NCBI GenBank assembly: GCA_020725195.1
Contig: DYFL01000004.1
Location: 1-64,000 of the forward strand
Length of the DNA stretch: 64,000 nt
Reading direction: 5' to 3'
Source of the DNA: Hydrogenophilus sp.
GTDB taxonomy: Bacteria; Pseudomonadota; Gammaproteobacteria; Burkholderiales; Thiobacillaceae
Both the position numbers and the translations under genes were made by a program. Of this stretch, positions 1 through 9,224 are shown piece after piece (the stretch's first letter is position 1; each line of letters starts with the position of its first letter). Under the pieces are notes generated by a model. That model was not told where the DNA came from, made no database searches, and worked only from the letters and a program-made list of their open reading frames with translations.

Positions 1-19
1 TTCACTCGGATCAACCCGC

Positions 20-3000
20 ATGCCGCTTAACCCACTCGAAATTCAACAGAGCCTCTATTCCTCGGTGAGCTACACCCTGACGGCCAACGTCGAGAACCTG
101 ACACTGACCGGCACCGGCAACATCAACGGCACCGGAAACACCCTCAACAACATCATCCTCGGCACTACCGGCAACAACCGCCTGGACGGCAGCACCGGCG
201 CCGACCAGATGGCGGGCGGCCTGGGCAACGACACCTACGCGGTGGAAAACGCCGGCGACATCGTGACCGAGAACCTGGACGAAGGCATCGACACGGTCGA
301 GTCCAGCATCGGCTACACCCTGACCAGCAACGTCGAAAACCTCACCCTCACCGGCACGGCCAGCATCAACGGCACCGGCAATGAACTGGCCAACGTCATC
401 GTCGGCAACGGCGGCAGCAACGTGCTCTCGGGCCTGGCCGGCAACGACACGCTGACCGGCAACGCCGGCAACGACACCCTGGATGGCGGTATTGGTGCCG
501 ACGCGATGGCGGGCGGTGCCGGCAACGACATCTATGTGGTGGACGACAACGGCGACCTGGTGACCGAGAACCTGAACGAGGGCACCGACCTGGTCCAGTC
601 CAGCATCACCTACACCCTGACCGGCAACGTCGAGAACCTCACCTTGACCGGCACGGCCAATATCGACGGCACCGGCAACACCCTCAACAACATCATCACC
701 GGCAACACGGCAGCCAACGTCATCGATGCCCTCGCCGGAGACGATACGGTCTATGCGGGATCGGGCAACGACAGCATCACCGGCGGCGACGGCAACGACA
801 CGCTCAACGGCGAAGCCGGCAGCGACATGATCTATGGCAATGCCGGCAACGACACCCTCAATGGCGGCCTCGACATCGACACCATGGCGGGTGGTACCGG
901 AAACGACACCTATGTTGTCGATAACACCGCCGATGTGGTCATCGAGAACCTGAACGAAGGTACCGACCTGGTCCAGTCTTCGGCCACCTATACCCTGTCG
1001 GACAACGTCGAGAACCTCACACTCACCGGTACGGCCAACATCAACGGCACCGGCAACGTGTTGGACAACGTGATCACCGGCAACACCGGGGCCAACGCCC
1101 TCTATGGCCTGGAAGGCAACGACACCCTGAATGGTGGTGCCGGAGCCGATACCATGACCGGCGGCGCCGGCAACGACACCCTGGATGGCGGCACCGGTGC
1201 CGACACCATGGCGGGCAATGCCGGCAACGACACCTATGTCGTCGACGACGCTGGCGACGTGGTGACCGAGGCCGCGAACGAGGGGACCGACCTGGTCCAG
1301 TCCTCGATCAGCTACACCCTGGGGGCCAACGTCGAGAACCTCACCCTCGCCGGCACGGCCGACCTCAACGGCACCGGCAACACCCTCAACAACACCATCA
1401 CCGGCAACAGCGGCAACAACGTCATCGATGGCGGCGCGGGCGTCGACACCCTGATCGGCGGCGCCGGCAACGATACCTATATGGTCGACAATACCTCCGA
1501 TGTCATCACCGAGGTGGCCGGAGGCGGCACCGACAGCGTATACGCCAGCGCCAGCTATACGCTCTCGGCCAACGTCGAGAACCTCACCTTGACCGGCACG
1601 GCAAACCTCAACGGCACCGGCAACACCCTGGACAACGTCCTGCTCGGCAACAGCGGCAACAACACCCTCAATGGCGATGCCGGCAACGACACCCTGGATG
1701 GCGGCAGCGGCGCCGATGTCATGATCGGCGGTGCCGGCAACGACAGCTATGTGGTCGACGAGATGGGCGACGTGGTGACCGAACTGGCCGGCGAGGGCAC
1801 CGACACCGTCCAGTCCGCCATCGGCTACACCCTGGTCGATACCCTGGAGAATCTCACCCTGACCGGCAGCGAGTCGCTCACCGGCACCGGCAATGCCGGC
1901 GCCAACGTGCTGACCGGCAATGCCGGCGACAACGCGCTCTACGGCCTGGCCGGCGACGACACCCTGCTCGGCAACGCCGGCAACGACCTGCTCGATGGCG
2001 GCACGGGTGCCGATGCCATGAGCGGCGGTACCGGTGACGATACCTATGTGGTGGATGACCTGGGCGACACCGTGACCGAGGCCGCCGATGCCGGCATCGA
2101 CCGGGTCCAGTCGAGCATCAGCTACACCCTCGGCAGCAATGTCGAAAACCTCAATCTGCTCGGCAGCACCGACATCCTTGGCACCGGCAATGCGCTGGAC
2201 AACATCATCGTCGGCAACGCCGGCAACAACCAGCTCGATGGCGGCGCCGGCAGCGACACCCTCGACGGCGGCGCCGGCAACGACACCCTGCTGGGCGGCG
2301 CCGGCGACGACAGTTATGTCTTCCAGCTGGGCAGCGGCAACGACCGCATCGTCGATGCCCAGGGCAGCGACACCCTGCTGGTCGGCAGCGGCCTGACCGA
2401 GTTCAACCTCGAAGCCGAGCGGGTGGGCGACGGCCTGACCATCCGCATCCTGGGCAGCGAGGACTTCGTCACCCTCGACAACTGGTACGCCCAGGCCGAA
2501 GGCATCGACCGCATCGTCTTCGGCGACGGCTCCACCCTGGACCGCGCCGGCATCGACGGTCTGCGCAACCGGCCGCCGGTGGCCAACGCCGACAGCATCA
2601 CGGTCTATGAGGATGGCGGCGCGTATACCTTCGCCGCGGCCGACCTTCTGGCCAACGACACCGACCCCAACCCCAACGATGCCCTCTCGGTCATCGCGGT
2701 CGGCACCTCCCAGGTCGGTGCCGACATCACCCTGGTCAACGGCCAGATCAGCTACGACATCGGCAGTGCCTTCCAGAGCCTGGCCCAAGGCGAAGTGCTG
2801 CAGGACAGCTTCAGCTACACCATCGCCGATAGCAAGGGCGCCCAGGCCGCCTCACTGGTCAACGTCGATATCGTCGGCGTGAACGACGCCCCGGTCACTC
2901 AGGGTGATGTGGCCGCCACGGTGGAGGATGAGATGCTGCCGATCGCCGGCAACGTGCTGGCCAACGACAGCGATGTCGATGCCGGCACGATGCTGCAAGT

Positions 3001-4084
3001 GGCCGCCCCTGGCGATTATGTCGGCAACTATGGCAGCCTCAGCCTCAATGCCGACGGCAGCTATCTCTATAGCCTCAACAACGACAGCGCTGCGGTTCAG
3101 GCCTTCGGCCGCGACAAGGTGGCGGCCGAGCACTTCGGCTACAGTGCCACCGACGGCATGGCTGTCGTCGGCTCCAGCCTGGAAGTGACGGTCAACGGCA
3201 GCAACGACGCCCCCATCCTGGTGACGCCGCTGGCCGACCAGCAGATCAACTTCCACAAGCCGTTCTGCTGGACGTTGCCCCAGGGCAGCTTCATCGACAT
3301 CGACGAGGGCGACACCCTCGACTACACCGCCACCCTGGCCGACGGCTCGCCCCTGCCGGACTGGCTGCGTTTCGACGCCGCAACCCAGGAGTTCTCGGGT
3401 TGGGCGCCGAAGGAAGTCTGTACCCTCGACATCCGGGTGACGGCAACCGACCGTGTGGCGGCCACCGGCAGCACCGAGGGCAGCCTGTCCGCCTCGGACG
3501 TCTTCCGCGTCGCCATCAGCCACGGCAACGAGGGTGTGGGCAACGGCGAGGATGCCCCGCCGCCCGGCCATGATGGCAATTTCAACGACGGTCCGGGCAC
3601 TTCCCCCGGCAACCCCGGGGCGCGTGGCGGCAGCACGCCGACGCTGTCGGCCAAGGCGGAACCCGCCGATCTGGACGCTGCCACATCCAATGCCAGCCCG
3701 GCGGTTTCTCCCGATGCGAGCGAACAGGACAGTGGCGCAGACGGGCAGTCGACGCAGCGGAAACCGGCCTACCTGAACGCCGCCCAATGGAGCGAATATG
3801 GCCAGCCCGCGCCGGCCGGCGGCGGCCAGGGCGACGCCGGCCAGATCTTCGCCCGCTGGCTGAACATGGACCTGGAGGTCTCCAGGGCCCTGGCCGATAA
3901 GAAGTCGCTGTCCTGGCTGGACGAGCGCCTGGGGGCCGACACCACCGCCCTCGGCAAGGCCGGTGCCGGCTATCTGGGTTCCACCCTGGCCTTCGGCAAG
4001 GATGGCCTCTCGCTGACGGCGGGCACCGCCCAGGAGATGAAGTCCTTCCGCGGCCTGGGCGAGGGCCTGCACAGGCTGGGTTGA
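20..4084 (+). CDS. RTX / cadherin-like secreted repeat protein (possibly 5'-incomplete)
   Basis: Large secreted calcium-binding protein, 1354 residues from the first ATG. Residues 1-760 hold eight units of about 90 residues. Each unit combines RTX nonapeptides of the GGxGxDTLDGG type, a NDTYVVD segment and a [14 protein letters not shown] segment. A calcium-binding-related domain follows at about 765-845, then two VCBS/tandem-95 cadherin-like domains opening with RPPVANAD (about 850) and NDAPVTQ (about 955), and an Ig/CADG-like domain at about 1062-1150. A Pro/Gly/Ser-rich linker and a 90-residue tail finish the protein. Family knowledge: such proteins leave by type I secretion and act in adhesion or biofilm; the HlyD-type gene 62 bases downstream fits this. 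The reading frame is open to the left edge and no ribosome site precedes the ATG, so the true start may lie outside. The exact ligand is unknown. Confidence 0.85.
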   Translation: MPLNPLEIQQSLYSSVSYTLTANVENLTLTGTGNINGTGNTLNNIILGTTGNNRLDGSTGADQMAGGLGNDTYAVENAGDIVTENLDEGIDTVESSIGYTLTSNVENLTLTGTASINGTGNELANVIVGNGGSNVLSGLAGNDTLTGNAGNDTLDGGIGADAMAGGAGNDIYVVDDNGDLVTENLNEGTDLVQSSITYTLTGNVENLTLTGTANIDGTGNTLNNIITGNTAANVIDALAGDDTVYAGSGNDSITGGDGNDTLNGEAGSDMIYGNAGNDTLNGGLDIDTMAGGTGNDTYVVDNTADVVIENLNEGTDLVQSSATYTLSDNVENLTLTGTANINGTGNVLDNVITGNTGANALYGLEGNDTLNGGAGADTMTGGAGNDTLDGGTGADTMAGNAGNDTYVVDDAGDVVTEAANEGTDLVQSSISYTLGANVENLTLAGTADLNGTGNTLNNTITGNSGNNVIDGGAGVDTLIGGAGNDTYMVDNTSDVITEVAGGGTDSVYASASYTLSANVENLTLTGTANLNGTGNTLDNVLLGNSGNNTLNGDAGNDTLDGGSGADVMIGGAGNDSYVVDEMGDVVTELAGEGTDTVQSAIGYTLVDTLENLTLTGSESLTGTGNAGANVLTGNAGDNALYGLAGDDTLLGNAGNDLLDGGTGADAMSGGTGDDTYVVDDLGDTVTEAADAGIDRVQSSISYTLGSNVENLNLLGSTDILGTGNALDNIIVGNAGNNQLDGGAGSDTLDGGAGNDTLLGGAGDDSYVFQLGSGNDRIVDAQGSDTLLVGSGLTEFNLEAERVGDGLTIRILGSEDFVTLDNWYAQAEGIDRIVFGDGSTLDRAGIDGLRNRPPVANADSITVYEDGGAYTFAAADLLANDTDPNPNDALSVIAVGTSQVGADITLVNGQISYDIGSAFQSLAQGEVLQDSFSYTIADSKGAQAASLVNVDIVGVNDAPVTQGDVAATVEDEMLPIAGNVLANDSDVDAGTMLQVAAPGDYVGNYGSLSLNADGSYLYSLNNDSAAVQAFGRDKVAAEHFGYSATDGMAVVGSSLEVTVNGSNDAPILVTPLADQQINFHKPFCWTLPQGSFIDIDEGDTLDYTATLADGSPLPDWLRFDAATQEFSGWAPKEVCTLDIRVTATDRVAATGSTEGSLSASDVFRVAISHGNEGVGNGEDAPPPGHDGNFNDGPGTSPGNPGARGGSTPTLSAKAEPADLDAATSNASPAVSPDASEQDSGADGQSTQRKPAYLNAAQWSEYGQPAPAGGGQGDAGQIFARWLNMDLEVSRALADKKSLSWLDERLGADTTALGKAGAGYLGSTLAFGKDGLSLTAGTAQEMKSFRGLGEGLHRLG

Positions 4085-4146
4085 AGTGGTCTCAATAGCT
4101 GCCAGGGCTGCCTGTGGCCCTGGCCCTTTGCAAGGAAACTCGACGC

Positions 4147-5520
4147 ATGGGCTGGTTGGAGAAGTGCTTTCCCAAGGCGGATGCGGGCCCCATCGACTTC
4201 GCGCCGCCGCTGCTGCGCCTGCAGGACTCGCCGCCCAACCCCATGGGCCACAAGGTCCTGTGGGCCCTGTTGCTCCTGCTCGGCTGCCTGCTGCTCTGGG
4301 CGGTCTTCGGCAGGCTCGACATCGTAGCCGTGGCCGAGGGCAAGCTGGTGCCGCAGAGCTACGTGAAAATCGTCCAGCCCTCCGAGGCCGGCATCGTCAA
4401 GGAGATCCTGGTCAAGGAAGGCCAAACCGTGGCGGCGGGCCAGGTGCTCATGCGCATGGACACCCTGCTGACCGAGGCCGATGCCAAGTCGCTGGAGGCC
4501 GAACACGACCGCAAGCGCCTGGCGCTGCGCCGCATCGATGCAGAACTGTCGGGGAGCGCCTTCCGCGCCGAGCCCACCGATCCGCCTGCCCTGGCGCGGG
4601 AAACCGAGGCCCAGCATCGGGCAAACCGGGCCGCCCTGGAGGCCGCCCTGGCCGAGGAGCGCGCCCGCCTGACCAAGGCGCGGCAGGACATGTCCGCGGC
4701 CGAACGGATCCGCGACAAGCTGGCCGACGTCCTGCCGCATTACCGCGAGCAGGAAAAGGCCTACGACAAGCTGGCGAAGGAAGGCTTCGCCGGCCCCTTG
4801 ATGCTCAGCGACAAGCGCCGCGAGCGCATCGAGAAGGAGCAGGAACTCAAGACCCAGGAACACATCAACGAGTCGGCCCGGGCGGGCATCCTGCAGTCCG
4901 AGAAAAAGCTCGCGCAGATCGACTCGGACTATCGCCGGCAGCTCCACGCCGAGCGCAACGAAGTGGCCAATGCCCTGGACAAGCTGGAGCAGGAGATCGC
5001 CAAGCAGACCCACCGCCAGGACCTGCTGGAGCTCAAGGCGCCACAGGCCGCCATCATCAAGGATTTGGCCACCCATACCTCCGGCACCGTGGTGCAGCCC
5101 GGCACCGTCCTGCTGACCCTGGTGCCCAAGGACGAAGCCTTGCGCGCCGAGGTATGGGTCTCCAACGAAGACATCGGCTTCGTGCGCCCGGGGCAGCGCG
5201 TCAAGCTCAAGTTCGCGGCCTTCCCCTTCCAGAAATACGGTATGGCCGAAGGCACGGTGGAACACGTCAGCGCCGACGCGGCGGACAACGCGCCCAGCAA
5301 CGGCGCTTCGCCCGACGACGTGGCCGGCAGGCCCTTGCCGCTGGTCTACAAGGCCCTGGTCACGCTGAAGACCATGGCGCTGGAAATGGACGGCGAGCGC
5401 TTCCCCTTGAGCGCCGGCATGCAGACGAATGCCGAGATCCTGCTCGGCACCCGCACCGTGGCCGAATACCTCCTCTCGCCGGTGCGCAAGGCCTGGCATG
5501 AGGCGGGGCGGGAGCGGTAG
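4147..5520 (+). CDS. HlyD-family periplasmic adaptor of a type I secretion system
   Basis: Membrane-fusion protein expected to link an inner-membrane ABC exporter to a TolC-like channel and to export the upstream RTX protein. It has 457 residues: a short cytoplasmic N-terminus, one membrane segment at about 36-55, a biotinyl-lipoyl-like half-motif at about 60-105, a long Glu/Arg/Lys/Ala-rich coiled coil at about 110-270, the second lipoyl half (LELKAPQAAIIKDLATHTSG), and a C-terminal beta-barrel domain. The start at 4147 is chosen because AAGGAAA lies at optimal distance; a longer frame from 4114 has no such site. The cognate ABC protein and TolC partner are not in the window and may lie to the left. 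Confidence 0.9.
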   Translation: MGWLEKCFPKADAGPIDFAPPLLRLQDSPPNPMGHKVLWALLLLLGCLLLWAVFGRLDIVAVAEGKLVPQSYVKIVQPSEAGIVKEILVKEGQTVAAGQVLMRMDTLLTEADAKSLEAEHDRKRLALRRIDAELSGSAFRAEPTDPPALARETEAQHRANRAALEAALAEERARLTKARQDMSAAERIRDKLADVLPHYREQEKAYDKLAKEGFAGPLMLSDKRRERIEKEQELKTQEHINESARAGILQSEKKLAQIDSDYRRQLHAERNEVANALDKLEQEIAKQTHRQDLLELKAPQAAIIKDLATHTSGTVVQPGTVLLTLVPKDEALRAEVWVSNEDIGFVRPGQRVKLKFAAFPFQKYGMAEGTVEHVSADAADNAPSNGASPDDVAGRPLPLVYKALVTLKTMALEMDGERFPLSAGMQTNAEILLGTRTVAEYLLSPVRKAWHEAGRER

Positions 5521-5751
5521 ACCGAGGAGCGAGCCGGGGCGGGGGCCTGCAGGGCCCCGTCCCCCCGGCCAAGCCCCGGGACCGGTCATGCCCGCCCGCC
5601 TCCCGGCGGCGGCAGGACCCGGCCGGCTGCCCAAAAATTCTTGTTGCGAAGAATTTAATAATATTAGATAATTCTAATAACGCTGATGCCAACGCCGTTC
5701 CCTGTGCGTTATCAGTGTTGTCTCCTCCATCCTCCTCCTTTGGTGGATTTC
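5521..5751. other. Intergenic region with AT-rich patch
   Basis: No gene was recognised. A GC-rich imperfect hairpin follows the HlyD-type gene. At about 5634-5700 the composition changes abruptly to AT-rich, with two perfect small inverted repeats: AAATTCTT/AAGAATTT and ATTAGA/TCTAAT. These contrast with the roughly 68% GC surroundings and may be a promoter or remnant of foreign DNA. Confidence 0.4.
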
Positions 5752-5781
5752 AAGCCCGGTCGATAGGCCGGGCTTTTTTTT
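5752..5781 (+). terminator. Rho-independent terminator
   Basis: The stem AAGCCCGG / CCGGGCTT with an 8-base loop is followed by an uninterrupted run of eight T. It lies about 230 bases after the HlyD-type gene and probably ends that operon. It is also the apparent insertion target of the group II intron fragment that begins two bases after the T-run. Confidence 0.85.
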
Positions 5782-5782
5782 G

Positions 5783-6120
5783 GTGCGCCCGGCAGGGCGC
5801 ACTCACTTGGAGGTGAAAGTCCTCTACTTGCCCGGCAAGGGGAAGGGTTAGCCGAACGGCAAGGGTGTCCGCCGCAAGGCGGAATCTGAAGGAAGCCGCA
5901 GGCAAAGTGCTGGCCTGACGAACATAACCATCGACTTAGCGCATGTTATCGCGCTTAGTCGAATGGCCAGTAGTTCCATCAGGAAGCGGATAGAGGCGGC
6001 GTGGCGGGGTGAGCAGGCCGAGATCTGTAAAGCCCGATACTTGCACGGAACGCTACGACGTAAATCCGACAGGCATAAGCACGAAGGTCACGCGCATCAC
6101 CCTGGGAGGCCCGTCAGAAA
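5783..6120 (+). mobile_element. Truncated group II intron (5' end and domain I; no reverse transcriptase)
   Basis: The segment begins with the group II 5' consensus GTGCG. It continues with the conserved domain I sequences CACTTGGAGGTGAAAGTCCT, AACGGCAAGGGTGTC, ATCTGAAGGAAGCCGCAGGC and GGAACGCTACGACGTAAATC, which I recognise from bacterial group II introns. No maturase frame or domain V follows: the similarity stops where a REP-like pair begins near 6123. The position directly after a rho-independent terminator matches the insertion habit described for group IIC introns, but I cannot assign the class. It is a dead fragment. Confidence 0.8.
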
Positions 6121-6122
6121 GC

Positions 6123-6210
6123 AGCCCGGATGAAGCGAAGCGCAATCCGGGGAGGGCATGGTCGAGCCCTCAATCCCGGATTACGGCCTGTCGGCCTGCA
6201 TCCGGGCTAC
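6123..6210. repeat. REP-like inverted pair
   Basis: Two head-to-head copies of a short palindromic unit. The left arm runs AGCCCGGATG ... GCAATCCGG and the right arm CCCGGATT ... CATCCGGGCT, so the outer ends are perfect inverted repeats. This AGCCCGGATG/CAATCCGGG unit is a common dispersed intergenic repeat of proteobacteria. It abuts the broken end of the group II intron. Confidence 0.7.
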
Positions 6211-6269
6211 GAGGCTGACCTGTCTCACACACCCCTTCCCGCCGAGGCCGAAGGGGAGGGCGCGCCCGG

Positions 6270-6740
6270 CTACAAGAAGCGGTCCAGCAGCTTCCGGCTG
6301 TCCCGGTCCAGCGCCGTGAGGTCGCGCACCCGGAAGGCGATGCCGTGGCTGTCGCTGATGAGCAGCGCGCCGCCGCCCAGGCGGCGGATGTCCTCCTCGC
6401 TCTTGAGCACGAAGGCGGTCTCGCCCCGGTCGGTCTCCACCTCCCAGGTGCTGGGGGTGGCGAAGCTGGAGACGCGGCGCAGGCGCAGGATCTCGGACAC
6501 GAAGTCCCGGCTCGCGAGTTCCTCCTCCACCAGGGTCCGGGCCTCAGGCGCCAGGTCCGCGAGGCGCTCGATCCATGCGTGCTCGTGGCCGTCGGCGCCG
6601 ACCAGGGCGATGCCCTCCGCGGGCGCGGCGATGGGAAAGGCGCGCACGGGCAGCACGCCCTCGTGCGCGGTGCCGTCGGGGAGGGCGAGGACGAGGCGCC
6701 CGAAGGCGTCGCGGGTCAGTCGGATTGCGGCTGTCGTCAT
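6270..6740 (-). CDS. DUF1854 protein associated with cyanophycin metabolism
   Basis: A 156-residue acidic protein with no signal peptide or membrane segment. Family knowledge: DUF1854 proteins recur beside cyanophycin synthetases and the neighbouring ABC exporter in betaproteobacteria; their biochemical role is not established. Here its ATG overlaps the TGA of the ABC transporter gene by the ATGA arrangement, so the two are translationally coupled. The central segment [20 protein letters not shown] is the recognisable family core, and the C-terminus ends [11 protein letters not shown]. It may be a regulatory or accessory subunit of the transporter; this is inferred from context only. Confidence 0.8.
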   Translation of the reverse strand: MTTAAIRLTRDAFGRLVLALPDGTAHEGVLPVRAFPIAAPAEGIALVGADGHEHAWIERLADLAPEARTLVEEELASRDFVSEILRLRRVSSFATPSTWEVETDRGETAFVLKSEEDIRRLGGGALLISDSHGIAFRVRDLTALDRDSRKLLDRFL

Positions 6741-9043
6741 GGCTTGGCGGTGACGGCCTTGGCCTCGGCGGCGGGCTCGGCGAGGTCGTCGAGGTCGGTG
6801 TCGACGTTGCGCGCCTGGGCCTGGTAGAGGCGGAAGTACGCCCCCTCGCGGGCCATGAGGGCGTCGTGGTTGCCGATCTCGACGATGCGGCCGCGGTCCA
6901 TGACCACCAGCCGGTCGGCGCGGCGCAGGGTCGAGAGCCGGTGGGCGATGGCGAGGGTGGTGCGGCCGCGCACCAGGTTGTCCAGGGCCTTCTGGATCTC
7001 CTTTTCGGTCTCGGTGTCGACCGAGGAGGTGGCCTCGTCCAGGATGAGGATCTTGGGGTCGATGAGCAGGGCCCGGGCGATGGAGATGCGCTGGCGCTCG
7101 CCGCCGGAGAGGCCGTGGCCGCGCTCGCCGACCAGCGAGTCGTAGCCCTGGGGCAGGCGCAGGACGAACTCGTGGGCGTGGGCCGCGCGCGCCGCGGCGA
7201 TGATCTCCTCGCGGGTGGCGTCGGGCTTGCCGTAGGCGATGTTCTCGGCGATGGTGCCGAAGAAGAGGAAGGGCTCCTGCAGCACCAGGCCGATGTGGCG
7301 CCGGTACTCGGCCACCGGCAGCGAGCGGATGTCGACGCCGTCGACGCGGATCGCACCCTCGGCGACGTCGTAGAAGCGGCAGATCAGGTTCACCAGCGTG
7401 CTCTTGCCCGAGCCGCTGTGGCCGACCAGGCCGATCATCTCGCCCGGCGCGATGTCGAGCGACACGCCCCGGATCACCGTCCGGCTGCCGTAGCGGAAGC
7501 CCACGTCGCGCACCTCGATACCGCCCTTGACTTGGGGCAGGTGCACGGGGCGGGCGGGCTCGGGCACGCTGGAGACGTGGTCGAGGATGTCGAAGATGCG
7601 CTTGGCGCCGGCGGCGGCCTTCTGGGTCACCGAGACGATGCGGCTCATGGAGTCGAGGCGCGTGTAGAAGCGGCTGATGTAGGCGAGAAAGGCGGTGAGC
7701 ACGCCGACGGTGATCTCCCCGCGCGAGACCTGCCAGATGCCGAAGGCCCAGACGACCAGGAGGCCGATCTCGGTCAGCAGGGTCACGGTGGGCGAGAACA
7801 GCGACCAGGTCTTGTTGAGCCGGTCGTTCACCGCGAGGTTGCGGCGGTTGGCCTCGCGGAAGCGCTCGGCCTCGCGGCCCTCCTGGGCGAAGGCCTTGAC
7901 CACGCGGATGCCGGGGATGGTGTCGGCCAGCACGCTGGTGACCTCCGACCAGACGCGGTCGATCTTCTCGAAACCGGTGCGCAGCCGGTCGCGCACGATG
8001 TGGATCATCCAGGCGATGAAGGGCAGGGGCAGCAGGGTCACCAGCGCGAGCCAGGGGTTGATGGTGAAGAGGATCGCCGCGGTCATGGCGATCATGAGCA
8101 CGTCGGTGGCGAAGTCCAGCAGGTGCAGCGAGAGGAAGACGCAGATGCGGTCGGTCTCGCTGCCGATGCGGGCCATCAGGTCGCCGGTGCGCTTGCCGCC
8201 GAAATATTCCAGGGAAAGTTGCAGCAGATGCTCGTAGGTCGTGGTGCGCAGGTCGGCCCCGATGCGCTCCGAGACCAGCGCCAGGATGTAGGTGCGCGCC
8301 CAGCCCAGGCCCCAGGCCGCGAGGGCGGAGCCGAGCAGGCCGCCCAGCAGCAGGGCGACCAGGCCGGTGTCGATGGGCTGGCCGCTCTGGTAGGGGATCA
8401 GCACGTCGTCCATCAGCGGCATGGTGAGGTAGGGCGGCACCAGGGTGGCGGCGGTGGAGGCGAGGGTGAGCAGGAAGCCGGCGAGCAGCTGCCGGTTGTA
8501 GGGCCGGGCGAAGCGCCACAGGCGCAGGAGCGTCCAGGTCGAGGGCGCCTCGTGGGCCTCGCGGCTGCAGACGGGGCATTCTTCCTCGCCCGGCTCCAGG
8601 GGCGCCTGGCAGCGGGGGCAGACCGCCTCCGCCCCCTCGGCCGCGGGCCTCCCGGACAGGAGGGCCTGCCCTTGCCGCTCGAAGGCGCGGATCAGACGCA
8701 GGGCCGCCACGTTGCGGCCCAGGGTATAGCGCCAGCGGCCCAGTCGCGCCCGCGCGTCGTGCAGCTCCAGCGTACCCACGCCGGCATGGTCCTGGTGTAG
8801 CAGGACCATGCCCTCCCGATAGGGCCACTCGAGCCAGCCCGTCTCGCCGGGCGCCCTGGCCAGCAGCCGCCGGTCGGTGACGACCACCCAGCCCTGCGCG
8901 AAGCGCAGCTGCGCGTCGAGGTCGAGATCCAGCCAGGCCAGCACGGCCTCGCCTGCGGCCAGGAGCGGCTCGATCTCGGCGCGCCAGGCCTCGGCCTGCG
9001 CGGCGGGCAGCGGCTTCGGTTCGGGGGGCGGGGTGGCGGTCAT
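6737..9043 (-). CDS. ABC exporter of the cyanophycin locus, with N-terminal domain and zinc ribbon
   Basis: Half-transporter of 768 residues with fused membrane and ATPase domains. Residues 1-135 form a soluble domain that looks like a bacterial PH-like module ([15 protein letters not shown]). Next comes a zinc ribbon with Cys142, Cys145, Cys156 and Cys159. An ABC type-1 membrane domain spans about 180-470 and the nucleotide-binding domain follows, with Walker [10 protein letters not shown] (about 544), signature LSGGERQR, Walker [11 protein letters not shown] and H-loop AIAHRLST. All ATPase motifs are intact, so it should work as a homodimer. It diverges from the two cyanophycin synthetases across 181 bases. 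Its substrate is unknown; export of cyanophycin, a dipeptide or a signal is only inference. Confidence 0.88.
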   Translation of the reverse strand: MTATPPPEPKPLPAAQAEAWRAEIEPLLAAGEAVLAWLDLDLDAQLRFAQGWVVVTDRRLLARAPGETGWLEWPYREGMVLLHQDHAGVGTLELHDARARLGRWRYTLGRNVAALRLIRAFERQGQALLSGRPAAEGAEAVCPRCQAPLEPGEEECPVCSREAHEAPSTWTLLRLWRFARPYNRQLLAGFLLTLASTAATLVPPYLTMPLMDDVLIPYQSGQPIDTGLVALLLGGLLGSALAAWGLGWARTYILALVSERIGADLRTTTYEHLLQLSLEYFGGKRTGDLMARIGSETDRICVFLSLHLLDFATDVLMIAMTAAILFTINPWLALVTLLPLPFIAWMIHIVRDRLRTGFEKIDRVWSEVTSVLADTIPGIRVVKAFAQEGREAERFREANRRNLAVNDRLNKTWSLFSPTVTLLTEIGLLVVWAFGIWQVSRGEITVGVLTAFLAYISRFYTRLDSMSRIVSVTQKAAAGAKRIFDILDHVSSVPEPARPVHLPQVKGGIEVRDVGFRYGSRTVIRGVSLDIAPGEMIGLVGHSGSGKSTLVNLICRFYDVAEGAIRVDGVDIRSLPVAEYRRHIGLVLQEPFLFFGTIAENIAYGKPDATREEIIAAARAAHAHEFVLRLPQGYDSLVGERGHGLSGGERQRISIARALLIDPKILILDEATSSVDTETEKEIQKALDNLVRGRTTLAIAHRLSTLRRADRLVVMDRGRIVEIGNHDALMAREGAYFRLYQAQARNVDTDLDDLAEPAAEAKAVTAKP

Positions 9044-9224
9044 GGTGCGCAGGGGTCGGCTTGCGGCGGGGCGGGCGGGACGGGGGATGCGCCCCCCAAG
9101 GCGGTCCTTTAGGGTATGCTTGCTCGGCCTCGGTCCGGCCCTGGCCGCAGGCGAGCAAGTATATCCCAGGGCGCCGCGGAAAACGGCGGCCCGGCGAACG
9201 GAACCGCAGCCTCAAGACCCGAAC

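Noticed and set aside
11-2788. 925-residue minus-strand frame opposite the RTX gene
   Set aside because: Its regular Val/Ala/Gly repeats mirror the RTX repeat on the other strand; no ribosome site or family match.
6009-6218. 69-residue frame within the intron fragment
   Set aside because: It lies in domain I RNA sequence and the REP pair; it is not a maturase remnant.
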